DNA from: Physcomitrium patens
Lineage: Eukaryota; Streptophyta; Bryopsida; Funariales; Funariaceae
Length of the DNA: 64,000 nt
Direction: 5' to 3'
Assembly: GCF_000002425.4 (NCBI RefSeq)
Contig: NC_037257.1
Coordinates: 11,656,627-11,720,626, forward strand
Below the pieces are notes generated by a model. The model saw only the letters and a list, made by a program, of their open reading frames with translations, made no database searches and had not been told where the DNA came from. Below, piece after piece: positions 36,526-49,297 of this stretch; positions within the stretch are counted from its first letter, which is position 1; each line of letters starts with the position of its first letter. The position numbers and the translations under genes are program-made.

Positions 36526-38118
36526 ATGAAGAATCCTCTGTTCTCTTACTTCTTTTGATGCAGCGTGATTTTCATCATGTCTGCCTCCAACACATGGAAG
36601 TCGAAAGCCCTCAATCAGTTGGGGTGAGCTTGCAGCTGGTTCGCCTTCGACGGGATATCCCACTGAGTCCCTTCCATTCAATTACACATTCAAATCATGC
36701 ACGGTGAGGCTTGCTTAGGTTAATAAACCAGCTTCCTCCGAAAATGCCATTCGGAATGATTTAGTTGTTGGCCCACACCATGATACACGCACCATGCCTA
36801 TCTGTCGAGAATTTTGGTCCTCCAGCTCAAAACCTGACGCTGATCGGTCAGTTTAGGTCATTCTTGTGCTGGGGGCACAATCTCCAGTATTGTACAATAT
36901 TCAAGCCACATACTTGCAAGAGTTGTCTTTTTAGGAAAATTATTAATATTGTAATTCGAGTATTTAATGCAATACTTTGACCTTGGTTCCGTATTTCCAG
37001 TTGTGGGAATGGTATTGTAAATATCTGCGATTTTTGGAATGCACGATTGCACTTACTACCTTCTCATCACGGCTTCGATTATTCAGGTTTGGCAACTATG
37101 TACTTACAATTCACGGCATGGACTGTGGATTTTCAAAAAAAATTGTGCAAGTCCTGATTATTTATTCCAATCTAAAGCTCACCAAGATACGGAATGCCGC
37201 AGCAACATTTTGACTTTGACAGACAAGTACCTAGAAAAGAAACTTCTTAAGAATGTGTGTATCCATGCACTAGATGGAGAGTTCAAACAGAGAATGTGTC
37301 ACGAAGCCACATAGATGAAGGTTATCGCCATGTTTTCTTTTCAAATCAATACAGACGATGAAAATAGTCTCACATGTGTATGTGTTTTGACCTCCAGCAA
37401 CATTTTGAAAGTACCGTAAAATTAACTTGACCAGTGTTCGCAAACCTTAGTTTACAATGACATAAATAGAAACGAAATTTCGAAAGTTAATGCTTCAATT
37501 AGAGTCAACCAGGAATGTAGGAAGTGTCCAATCCGCTCTGGGAAGAGGCTGGATTCTGCCAGCATGAGGCCCCGAGCACCGGAAGATCATTTTGCATCCA
37601 TATCTAACGACACCCATCAAATCTCGTCCAACGAACTCCGATGAATGATGAACTGTGGGGTTCGGGGAGTTTAGGCAGGGACGTTCATCTACACTTGAGA
37701 GCTGCAGGAAGGCACTTTCTTTTCAAACTGAGCTTAGATGGGAGCAGAGCACCTGGGAGATTGATTTGCGACACAGGGGGACCGTAGAATGATTAGCAGG
37801 AGCCGTGTCGGGGTGATTGATTGGGAAGATTTGATTGCGGAGCGGCCATGTAAGGGATGGAATGGATGGATCATGGTGGTGGGAGAATGGGAAGAGAGTA
37901 GGAATTCGGGGAGATGGGGAGGAGGGAGCATGCGGCACCGCAGGAAGATGTAGTAAGTGGGAGGGGCTGTGGTTGGGTTGCAAGGAATGACGAACAGAAG
38001 CTTGTGATTAGGTTTTGGGAGCCACGGTTGAATTGCAGGAAGAATCGGGAGCAAGAGGAGCAGGAGGACCAGGAGCGCCCTAGTTTCACTTTGTCTACGC
38101 TTGCTATCTCACGCCATC
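36526..38118. other. GUN1 3' flank and TT9 promoter region
   Basis: The first few hundred bases probably hold the GUN1 3' UTR. A 91-codon plus ORF at 37039-37314 has no recognisable motif. From about 37.6 to 38.1 kb the sequence becomes purine-rich on the plus strand (GGA/GAG runs), as often seen in plant 5' UTRs, and leads into the TT9 start codon. Confidence 0.4.
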
Positions 38119-41100
38119 ATGTGGTTCTGGCGCGCCCGCGAGCGGTTTTCGATGGAGGAGCTTATGTGAGTGAAAGAGCTTGAGCGGAGTTAGTTTTGCT
38201 GGGCAGAGTGTTGACATTTGGTGTAGGTTAGAGGAAAGTGAAGGGTTTGTAGATGTTCGCTGTCAGTAGGGCTGAATAGTTGACTAGAAATTTGAGAAAT
38301 GGTTGTGTATTAGCGATGATCGCATTTTTGAGAGGTTTGGAGAGTTTGGAGCATTGTAAGGAATGTTTTGTATTGAGATTCATGTGGTGTGCGAGCAAAG
38401 GAGCGAGACGTATTCATTGCTGTCATATAATTGTTTTCCGAACATTGTGATTGCATTGCGTAGAATGCTATTCTTTTAGGAACATCTGATAGTCTACCCA
38501 TGCTTGGTAGATCGTTCACTATTTCTTAGCTTGATCGCAATTCTGGCACGCTTAGCTACTGTGTTTTTGATTTCAGATACCTTAACGATCAGCTGCAAAG
38601 GGCAGCTGTGGTCACAGATTCTAACAAGGTTTGAGCCGCAGACCTGGGTCTTTTGGTAACCAATATTGTTTAGTGTATATAAGAGTTGTTAAAAAATGAC
38701 AATTATAGTCTCGACTGAGGGAGCTCGCTCCGTACAAGTATGTGTTCCGGAGGGCTGTTACAATTGCTTATTGGCTGTTGGAACTGAATGTGATTTGGAT
38801 GGAATTGAAGGGAGTTTCTGTATCTTTTTGAACGTCACATGTCTGGGAATGCTACAACCAAATTCTTTTCTATGTTCCCAGCAGGGTATACTCATAGAAT
38901 ACATAATTTTGCACGCGTTACCATTTATCATTGTAAATTAGGAAGTTCTAAATTTTGTGGATTGTTCAGGACTATTTAGTGGAGACTATTAGGTCAATGG
39001 CGGAACTTTTAATTTGGGGAGATCAGCACGATCCCACATTCTTTGAGTAAGACCTGGTAGTCCTGTTGGTGGCGTTTCGTAATCACATGGATATATTATT
39101 CGTCAAAATTGCAGTTCGCGTTTGTAACTGTGTGGGATGAAGTGTAGCTTTGTAGGTTTTCGTCATGGGGACGTTCCTAGGCTTTCAACATGGTGCTCTG
39201 CTCAAGTATCCGTAGATGCAGGTGCTGGTCGATGTAGTATATCTAGCATCACATTTTATAGTATGTTGAAATATATTAAATTCTAGCACATGCTTGCTGG
39301 AGGGTACAGCTTTTTCATGGAGAAGCAGGTGATGGCAACTTTTGTCCGCATTCTGAAGGCGAACAGAAAATCGCCCACTGTAGCTGTACAGCTGCTGCAA
39401 ACGCTGAGCATTATGATTCAAAATATACGCAGTGAACACGCCATATGTATGTGTAATATCTGATTTGTACCTTTTCAGAAGGGAAACTGTGGTGGTTTTG
39501 CGTCTATATATATATAAAATGTTCTAGTGCTTTACCTTTTATTTCTAGAAGTATTTTTTACCTATCGGCAGTTCAAGTTATGTGCGTCCAAGTGGGTTAG
39601 ATAGCTTGTGTTTGTTTCCTTCAGGAACAGCTGGTTTATGTGGTCACACGTCTCACGAGTTGGTCACACCATGGAGTGCATATCATGCATTAGGTGTGTT
39701 TGCATCTACTTAGATTGAGTAACCTAATTTATATCATCATGTGTAGGATGTTTAACTTTGCTGACTTGAGACTTAAACCACCTTCTGGGTACCTATGTCC
39801 AGATTATTTATTCAGCAATGAATATATCAATCATCTTATTACGTTTCCTTACGATTTTCGCCACGAAGAGCTTCTCGCCTATTATATCATCTTCCTGAGG
39901 TAACGTAAATAGCAGTTTGAGAGTTCCATACGTCGCATTGTGATTTCATTCGTTAGAATGTGCATGGAGTGCTTCCTTGGTAGATTAGTGCCACATACCT
40001 CGTAACCAGCCTATTGTCGCTGTTTGGATGCAGGACGATCAGCATGAAATTGGACCGAAACACAGTTTCATTTTTCATCAAAACCGACAACGTCTGTGAA
40101 ACTTCTCCTTTTCTCAATTTGAATTTATGATTGCTCATGTTAATGTCAATCCATTCCTTTGTCTTGTCAATAACAATCACTTCAGGATTTTTTTATTTAA
40201 AACCAATACTACTCAGGATGGCAACACGTGTGGCAAGCGACTAGCTATTTCTTATGTCTTCTGGAAGTAACATCTCATAAGAACCACTTCGGATGATGGG
40301 TCATTTGTGTTACTCGTGGGGTGTGTTGAGTCAATGCTCAGTTAATGCAACTGCGGCATGTATCCTTGTGTTTTCTGCAAGTCCTTCTTTGTTCACATCC
40401 TTGTTGCTATGCAGGAGGAAGTAGTGTCCTTCCCCTTGTATACTGAAGCTATTAAGCTCTTTCACCATGAAGAGAGCATGGTTCGCATTGCTGTTCGAAC
40501 AATTACTCTCAGTGTATATAATGGTGAGTTGAAAATAGTTGCTCATTCTACATTAAGTAATGTGCTTTCACGAACAGGCTATAAGTTGTTATGATTAGAA
40601 GCATTATGGTTGTTAACGTCTTTCTGGTTCTCTTGTCGGTGATGATGGGTTGGACAGTGGATGATGAGAGCATCCGAATGTTCGTAACAAACCCTGCAGT
40701 AGTGCACTACTTCTCAGAACTTGTAATTTTTCTAAGAAAGCAATCGTATGCGCTGGATGCCCTGGTAGCTGAGGTCTCAAAGTGAGTATTCTGTATTCCT
40801 TTCGGAAATATTTTGTAAGCAAGTGATTATTCTTATTTGTCTTATAGCAACTGAGGTGCATCTGTAAAAGTATCAACGGGTAGAGACCACATGCTTGCAG
40901 GACACACGAAGTGCATGTGGATATCAACAAGCAGCTTGGCTATTTTTACTGTTGTTAAACGTTGATCCTGTTACTGTTATTATTGCTGTTGTTAGCCTCA
41001 CATCAGTAAAAATGACTCTCTAACCTCATTAAATGATCAGATTACCAGATTCTGGACATATGCAAGGAAGGTTGGAAGGAGCTGTTGCTGAAATTGGGGA

Positions 41101-44100
41101 CCTCCTGTATTATTGCAATGACATCATAAATTCTGGTGTGCCTGCCCTGAAGTCCATTATGACTAAGCATATCATGAATGTGCTGGTCTTGCCTTTGTTG
41201 CTACCATCTTTGCGTCCTGTCGACAAACATGCCATCATACCATCGGTACGATTTTCACTGCTTGCTGATGCAATTTCTTTGATTTTTAAATATGATTACA
41301 GGTTTTCTTTTTGTTCCTGATACATGCATGCTACGTGTGTGTGTGTGTGTATTTCACTTTAGTTTATTTTCTTTTGGCATACAAGTGACAGGTTGTTGAG
41401 AAGGCAAGGGGTCATTTTTTATTTCATATTATTTCTCTGTGTTTTACCAACTGCGTGTGCGTGAAGTGCTTTACTACATGTTATCATTCATGCTTTGAGT
41501 ATTTTATTTTTAGTAAGTTGGGTTCATCTTTTAAATTAAAATTTGTTTTTATTAAATTGGCATAAATGATACGAGTGGCCTAATGTTAGGTCTTAATCGC
41601 AGGATAAGCATATCAGCACTTTGACATCGCTATATCTTTTATTGCGACTGTTGCATATTGTGCACTACAAAGCTTTAGTTAACAGCATTGGGGCTTCGCT
41701 TTTAAGGACGGATCATTCAGTCACTCCTGATCACAAACAACTTCAACATCCTGAGTGCTCCTCAGATCAAAAGGATGAAGCTGGAGATTTTGGTAGAGAA
41801 GCAGAAGCGGGATCAGAATCTGATAACTCTGCCACAGTACTGAGTTCTTCTGAAGCCCTAGATGGCCGGTTAGTCGTGCACATGAACAGATTAGCTTCGT
41901 GTTCATGATACTGCATTTTCTTTTGAATAGTTTTCTTATGTCTTGTTTTGTGTTACTTTGGAATAGTATGTTCCTCATATTTCTATTGTATCTTTGCCAA
42001 GCTCATTTTGGATAGACCATTTTTCCTGTTTTTTATTTTTATTTTTATGTGTTTCTTAACCGGGTGTTATATGAATGTATTCTTTTTATTGCTGCATCAG
42101 TACCTTATGTTTGGTCCCTTGCGTTGCAGGACAACACTACTTTCTTATCTTCTCTGTAACGATGACAAATTGGTGATGGCATCCTTATGCCTATCGGTTT
42201 CTTTTTTGCAAAATGAAGGTGAATCTGTTACTCCTTTCTTGAAGTTGTGGCACTTAGAGAATCATGGACATGTAATTGATGATTTTGGTGTGTTGTTGGG
42301 GCAGCTTTGGATGAATCATTATTAGATGCTCTTGGAATTCTTCCTCGTCGGAAAAGACATAAGAAGCTTCTTTTGGTACGTCGTACTCACGATTTGTGTA
42401 GCTGCTAGCAACTTTCTGCAAATGTATTGCGTTAGCTTTTTGGCCTTTTAGGCAATATAAGCCTGTCATAACCTAGTCTTTTAGGTGCAAATTATCAAGG
42501 TTAATCTGATCTGGTGACAATTTCATTAATTTTAACCTTTGCTGTTCAGCAACAATTGATTGGTGACAATTCGGATAAGCATCTGGATCGACTCTTCTCA
42601 CCTAGCTTGGAACGGTCGCATGATGACTTTATGGTATGGTCTCATAGTATGCAACCTATTCTGGATCTTGCTTGTACGTTCTGTGCGTTGTCATTGCTTG
42701 CTTTAAACTCTTGAATGCGCAACAAAAGCAATCTTTGGGAATTTGTATACGTCTTTGTTTATAACTCAAATTTGTGTGGAGGTCATTGTGCTTTAGCTTT
42801 CACTAGTTCCTGCTTTGGAGCTGGTTGACGCCTTAGCAGCTGCTAGGGCTCAGCGTTAAAAGCTGTCTGAGGGGGACTGATATGATGTTCTTTTGTCAGA
42901 GTGATCACTGGGAAAATCATCTGGGGCATGAATTGCTGTCAGGGTCAACCACGTTGAAACATCGGAGTCAGGTACTGATACTGAAGAATTTATATGGATT
43001 TTTGGCAAAAACACGAGTTAGTGCTTATTTACTAGGAATTTATTAAAAGAAACCCAGCTGCCAAAATGGCCGCCTGAGAGTGCAGATGCTTAACAAGCAC
43101 TTAACCTATTTTTTCTCTGCCCTCTAGGAATCCAGTGTACTATATTGAGGTTCTCTTTAGTTGGCACGAGACTCGCTCCCGGTTATACAAGCCTCCGTAG
43201 ACGGGGTTGTTTTGGTGTTGCAGCTGTCCACGTCTCGTCTGTTGAACTCAGTCATTTCTACTCTGCTATTTTGGGTCACGTTCTTTCCTTATATGGCCTT
43301 CCCCCAGGCTCTTGTACGATTTTGTGAAGGTGCTATGACGAATAAAGAAGCAATCCGAGGTCTTGACAAGATTCACTTTTATTTTGTGCTTGTTTTTTGC
43401 AGATGCTTGAAGCACTGATAAAATTGGTGTGTCGGAGGCCCCCACCCCACGCAGAGGTGCTGTGGCAGGCGGGATGGCTGCTTCGACAGCTTCTGCCATA
43501 TCAAGAACACAAAATCAGTGATGCTCACATGTCCCTGCTAAATGTATGTGTCTCACACTCCAATTAATTTATCTTCATCAGCTTCTAAAATTTGCTATTT
43601 ATGGTTGTGCTTTGAAACCCTTACTTATGGTCGTGATAGTGTTCATTAAATAACTAATTTGTGAACTTGGTCGCATTCATTACTTGATGATTCATGTTTT
43701 AAACTGAGGTCTCTAAACTGTGGAGTGTAGATTTCTGATGTCGTTATTCATGTTGGTTTTTCTTGTAACTTGGAATGAGTTGCTTTTTGGGGGGTCAATT
43801 TAAAGGTTGGCGCTTTGACTTGGCATATCATGAAGTTACTGTTAATGATAGTTTTATTTTGATGTAGAACGTATATTCATCCGCTCAACAAGAGTTCTCG
43901 CTTGAGTTGACAGCTTGCTGGTCAGATATTATTCCCGCAGTGATTACAGAAGAGTGGAAAATCTGTCGTAAAGGTGATCCTGCAACGCTGTAATAATTGC
44001 TCTTGTTACAGTCAACTGCTATTTATATTGGTTGCCTGACGTGAAATCTGGAATAATTGGAGGAAAAAACTTTCTTTTTCTTAACTTCAGATAAACTATG

Positions 44101-45993
44101 CGGACGTATTTATGAAAGAAATATGTCGTATTCAATGGTGCTGCATTTAATATGTAAAGATACTGTTCCTGCTTAATGCATCTATAATATGCTCAGCGTC
44201 TAATTTTCTCTCTTGTGCTCAGCATTGGACGTACCTGTGCTCAAGAAGGACGCTTCGTTTGTGTTGATGCCAAGTTCCCATACTGCTGACGGAGGTTCAT
44301 CTGTCACTTCTTTTGGTTCCATAGCTAGTATTAGTTCGTGCGAGCAGGGCTTGTAGCACTTCTAATAATTTTCTTTGACATGCATGTTGTGATACTGTTA
44401 ATGGAAATACCTGATCCAGCCTTGAGAGTGTAATACTCATACTCGGTATTCCTCATGCAGAGAACTCATCGCTTACTTCCTCTATTCATATTGGAGAAAG
44501 AATGCGGGCATCTGTTAAGGTAAATTTAATCTGTACACTCTATATTTATGAACGGCAAACTCTCTTTCTGCTCTCAGCGTCTTTCATCGACACACACACA
44601 CACACACACATGGTGTAACAACTTTTATTTGATTTCAAGCTTTGTTCATTTCATAGATTTTTTCTTTTGCAGTAATAATTGAAGTGAGCTAGTCTGGTCA
44701 ACTGGTGAACTAGAAGTGAGATAGAAATCCGCGAATCATCTGCTACTGGATTAGTTTCAGTATTCATCTTGTCCACCACTCGTGACAATCTTTGAATGAT
44801 TTCAGGTTTTGATGGTTCTTTATCAAATTCGAGTTCTCCTGGTGGAGGGTACCTTGCCAGAAATGCCTCCTCTGATGGAGTTACCAGACGAAGCAAGAGT
44901 TCAACCACAGATCTTATCAACAGCAGTTGGCACGGAGGTGGATATTGGTAAGCAAGCCCGGAACACCTTATTTTTTATGTGTTTCATTTTTTGGGACAAG
45001 GTGGAGTAAGTCAACCTCTATCTTTATTTAATGCTTTCGTATAATTTGGTGTGATTTGAGTTGCAGTGAATGACGCTATGCCATGTAAGGTTTCCTTTGA
45101 AAGAGGAAAAGAACGCCAGGTACATCTCGTTGTGGTATCTGGAGGAATCTCAGGGTCATTACTATTGATAGAGGGCATTGCCTTCAAGCAGAACCGTGGG
45201 GTGATCCGTGTCACTGCCCCTTTGGCAGGCTCAGATGTAAGTATCGGGTCTATCATGTCCCATCATGTACAGTTGGGCGACTCGTTTATGTACTACTTAA
45301 GTGAAAATATTCCTCGAGCTGTTATATTTGCAAATGTTGAGTAAGAGCTGGTTTTTCTTCATATCATTTTCCATTCACAAGTTTTGCAAACATTGTTATG
45401 GCTGAGATCAAACTCGACATCTTGTGTTGGATGGTTTGTAATTGACAGCCTCGAGTGGATGAGAAGCATGCAACCTGGCTACATTTACGTGTTCGATCAC
45501 CCCACCAGCCTTTGGCAGACGTAGGGAAGTTGCATTCTCCCAAAACAAGCCTAAAGAATAAGCAACTTGCAGACGGGCGATGGACGCTTGCTTTCGCAGA
45601 TGCAGACTCTTGCCTACATGCCTGTCTTTCTATTCAAAACCATGTGGCAAATCAGCGTCATGCGGTTAGTCTTATAGTATCACCTTTTTTAGATTTAAAT
45701 TCTGAAACGCATCAGTGATGTGAGCCTTTGGCGATATGGTTTTCAGGTACCAAATGGTATTAGTTACTCTAACGCCACAATTATCTACACTTACACTACC
45801 TTTAGTGTAGTATAAATTCTACCATTTCAAAATCTTTGGTGCTTTTTATTCACAGCCTGACTATTGTCGCCTGGGTGGATACACCCACTCTCGTCTGTGG
45901 GAAAAGCAACTGGCTAGCCTTGTAGCAAGTTTTTCTTGTGTAATTTGCGTCATGTTGATTACCTTAGGTCTAGAGAAATTATTAAGTACTTGA
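38119..45993 (+). CDS. TT9: CLEC16A-like protein, TT9/GFS9 orthologue
   Basis: TT9/GFS9 is a peripheral Golgi protein needed for vacuolar traffic and flavonoid deposition; CLEC16A/Ema is its animal counterpart in endosomal maturation and mitophagy. The 23 exons begin 38119-38165, 38577-38628, 38970-39046, 39310-39446, 39803-39899, 40034-40091, 40415-40523, 40658-40781, 41041-41245, 41603-41868, 42130-42218, 42305-42375, 42550-42633, 42900-42971. They continue 43161-43250, 43403-43543, 43868-43973, 44223-44294, 44461-44519, 44806-44947, 45067-45236, 45449-45664, 45856-45993. The total is about 873 residues. The N-terminal FPL domain is clear: [55 protein letters not shown]. The middle has an acidic Ser-rich linker (exon 10), the C-terminus a CLEC16A-like beta region. 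Exon 15 and the last 20 residues are the least certain. Confidence 0.88.
41335..41350. repeat. TT9: (GT)8 microsatellite in a TT9 intron
   Basis: Eight GT units lie in the intron between the exons ending at 41245 and starting at 41603. Confidence 0.9.
44590..44610. repeat. TT9: (CA)n microsatellite in a TT9 intron
   Basis: About ten CA units lie in the intron between the exons ending at 44519 and starting at 44806. Confidence 0.9.
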
Positions 45994-48900
45994 TGATGTA
46001 CAGAAAGCCTGATGTGCGTTCTTTCTCCTCCAAGCATCCACCCTATGCCAAATTAGTTACAGAACATTGGTTTGTGTACTTGTTTGCATCTCCGAAATTG
46101 TAGCCTATCTTAGTTAATACAAGATAATGTTCTTGTCCATTTGTCCTTCACTATTTTTGTTGTGACATGTCTTTTCCTAAGTCGGGTCCTGTCAGTTGCA
46201 TCACTTATGAAAATATTGTTTTCATTTTATTGAAGTAGTCTTGATTCAAATTCAGTGGGTATATGGTACTGAGGAATATCCATGTAAGTTCATTCTTGAG
46301 ATCATATTATTCATTGTGACTTGTGCCCTGAATGTACTTCCCATTTCTAGGACACCCTTTCCAAACACATTTTTTTGTGTTTTTTAAAGGCATTGTTGCA
46401 ACATTTGGAGTTGGCAATCTAGACCCAGGTAGGACCCTAAGATTTCTATGCACGGATAGCAACATTAAAAACTAAATAAAAAAACTGACAACAAAACATT
46501 ACTTCATTGCTATAGATGGGTGTGGTGTTTTCTTTATTAATTTTATCAAACCTTTTTACATGTGAAATCAAATAGGATATTATTTTAAAATAGTAGCACT
46601 ATTTAAACTTCATTTGATTAGTTATTTTTTATGATTTTCCAAACAGAAAACTTCCAATTATTCAATATTGTAAATTAATATAAAGTTGAGTTATACTAAA
46701 AACTTTTGCTGTTTCGTAGTTTTATTCCATTTCAAAAATAGATTTTTTTTTTAATAGATAATTTCATATTATTGTTCATGTAAACACCTCCAATTTTATT
46801 TTTGATTTTATTTTATTTTTTTAATCTTCAACATATTTTCAAATATCAGTTTTTTTATTATTTTTGAGTGAAAAGAATTAGAAATTCTCATGTATGGTTC
46901 ACTTTATATAGTAATAAGTATAGATGTATTTCAATGTATGAGATCAAATATTGGCTTATACTACTAATTGAAGATAAAAACATAAATATTATGATTTAAA
47001 AATTAGAAACACTTATATTATCTTTTCTTTAGAAACCTAATACATTTATTTTAGTATTATTTTTCATAAAACCACAATCTTATATATTATCTTTTTGGTT
47101 TTTTTATTATTTTTTTCTTGTTTATATTGAATAGATTTATTTGTATATAGATTTACCTAAGTTGATTAAATAATAGATTTGAAGTCTAAAAGAAGTAATT
47201 CCATAAAATTTTTAATGTCCATAATTATAATAAAGAACAATGGATATATATACATATATAATAATAACTTATAAAAAAATATAATATTTTTGGAAAAAAA
47301 AAGAATAATAATAAAACTTAAATAAAAAAAACCTATATTAAACTTTGTTTTAAAACCTTGCAAAAGATATCATGTTTTACTTATGAGTCATCAAATTGAA
47401 GTACAAGTAGGTTATATAATAAAACCCTATGAATTATTAATATTTTAATTTGGTTATTCATGTTTTTGTATTCTATTTGATTGATAAGAAAAATGATAAT
47501 AGTTTAAAGAGCCATTATCTTGGTACTAAATAATGGCTTTAATTTTTTTTAAATATAATTGTTTTATAAAATAAAAATTATATTAACTCTAACATACAAA
47601 AAAATTTGACATGCTTTTTTTTTGTGTTAGATTAAAGTTCATTTGTATTTTTTTTGTTTAAATTTATTTTATTATCCAAATAGTAAAAATGAAAAAAAAA
47701 ATATCATTACTTTTCTAATATATTCATAATAAAAAATCAAATTCTCAATAAAATATTTTAATCTATTTTTAAATATGTTCACTTAATATAAAGTGTTTAA
47801 AAGTAATCAAAAACATAAATTACTTACATACTAAAAACCACATATTACCGACTCTTTTGTAACTACAAATTACTTCCTTTATAAAGATGTTTGTGTTGTT
47901 TGTTACTAAAAAAGAAATATATTATCTTACAAACAAAGTAGAAGTTTATTTATTTAAAATATTGATGTTATTAAAGTAATACATTTTTAATACATTGATG
48001 CCAAATTAACTTATAATTGTAGCTAAATATTATATTCCTAATTAAAGTTTAAATAATACATATATAGACACTTCAAAAGAGGATCTAATGTAGTTGAGTT
48101 AAAAATTTGAAACACACATCTCAAATTTTTCATTACATTATATATTTAAATTTTTTATTAGATTTTAAACATTCATTGAGTAACATCTTCATGTAGAACT
48201 ATTAACATTCTTACATACATATATTCATAAGACCTTAGTTATGAGAAAGAAAATTAACAAGCAAAAGCTCCTTAATTCATATCTGGTTCTACAAAATTTG
48301 AAGACGGTTGATAGCTTGGCACCACAAGTTGTGATTGTAAAGAAGGATCTCACAATTTGGGTCCATAGCATGCCTTGCACAATTATTTCTACAACGGCCC
48401 ACATAAAAAATGTGTAATTTTTAAATGATTTCCTAACAACTCTGCTAATTAAACTATGCATATATTGTTCAAAACCAGAAATAATAGGATAATTTTGACA
48501 ATAACAAGCTATTCCCAGATTGGTTTTTATGCTGCTATCTTCAAAAACAGAGTTTCATTGCAGCATAAACAATAATACAACAAATACAACACACCAATGA
48601 AATTAGGGTTTTACTCTTCGAGTTCTTTCTGACCGCACGCGACGGCAGGTTTTTGTCCATGAGTCCATGTGCTGTGGATTTTGGACCTCGCGGAGAGCTT
48701 CGACGGTGAAGGCGTTCAATAACATGGCCGAGAAATGAAATGGGGATAGCAATCCGAGGAGATTTTGTCTTGAGAAATATGGGTCGGCAGAGGGAAGGAA
48801 TTGAAAGTCACTGGAACTGGAATCAAGAGTCGACGAGTGTGTTGAATTTTCTTCGGCATTGTGTTTTTAGTCGATCGCTGCATGTTGTCAACCAGCGCAT

Positions 48901-49297
48901 GGACGTAGGAAAATTTGACAGAAGAGGTGGAGTGTAGATGCAAGACTTCTGGATTGGATGTGGATGAGTGAAGGCGGAGAAGCCATGGCTGCAAAGAGTG
49001 TTTCGATTGTCACGGGCCAGAGGGTGGCTTTGCTAATCTGGCAAATTCTGCCGCTGCGGTTCTGCTTACAGCGAGACGTCGCGTTAAGCGCAGCAGTGTG
49101 GTTGAAATTCATTGATCTTGCCATGGTCCTGCTCCCCCCCCCCCCCCCCCCCCCCCTCCAGTTAGATGGGAGGTCTTCCAAACCCTAATTTTCGAGGGGA
49201 ATTTTGTGCTTCTTCTGCGCAATCCATTGTATCTGCATTTGTGCTGGAAAATCTTGGAATTGAGAGTCGTACGTATTGAAATGTGAGTTCATTGAGA
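45994..49297. other. TT9 3' flank, AT-rich repeat block, then promoter of the next gene
   Basis: About 45994-46380 looks like TT9 3' UTR and downstream sequence. About 46380-48590 is strongly AT-rich with A/T homopolymers and no protein I could read. From 48600 composition is genic again and presumably contains the promoter and 5' UTR of the gene at 49298. Telo-box sequences (TAGGGTTT at 48604-48611 and AAACCCTA at 49180-49187) flank that interval, and a run of 23 C lies at 49134-49156. Confidence 0.5.
49134..49156. repeat. (C)23 homopolymer
   Basis: An uninterrupted run of 23 C on the plus strand about 140 bp upstream of the ATG at 49298, next to a telo-box. Confidence 0.95.

Noticed and set aside
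42634-42714. Extension of the TT9 exon past 42633 ([14 protein letters not shown]...)
   Set aside because: The next exon starts in phase 0, which fits only the GTATGG donor at 42634; the extension leaves a phase mismatch unless an unseen exon exists.
48225-48461. 78-codon minus-strand ORF in AT-rich DNA before the 49.3-kb gene
   Set aside because: No motif, Phe/Ile-rich composition as expected from AT-rich sequence, and no splice context.
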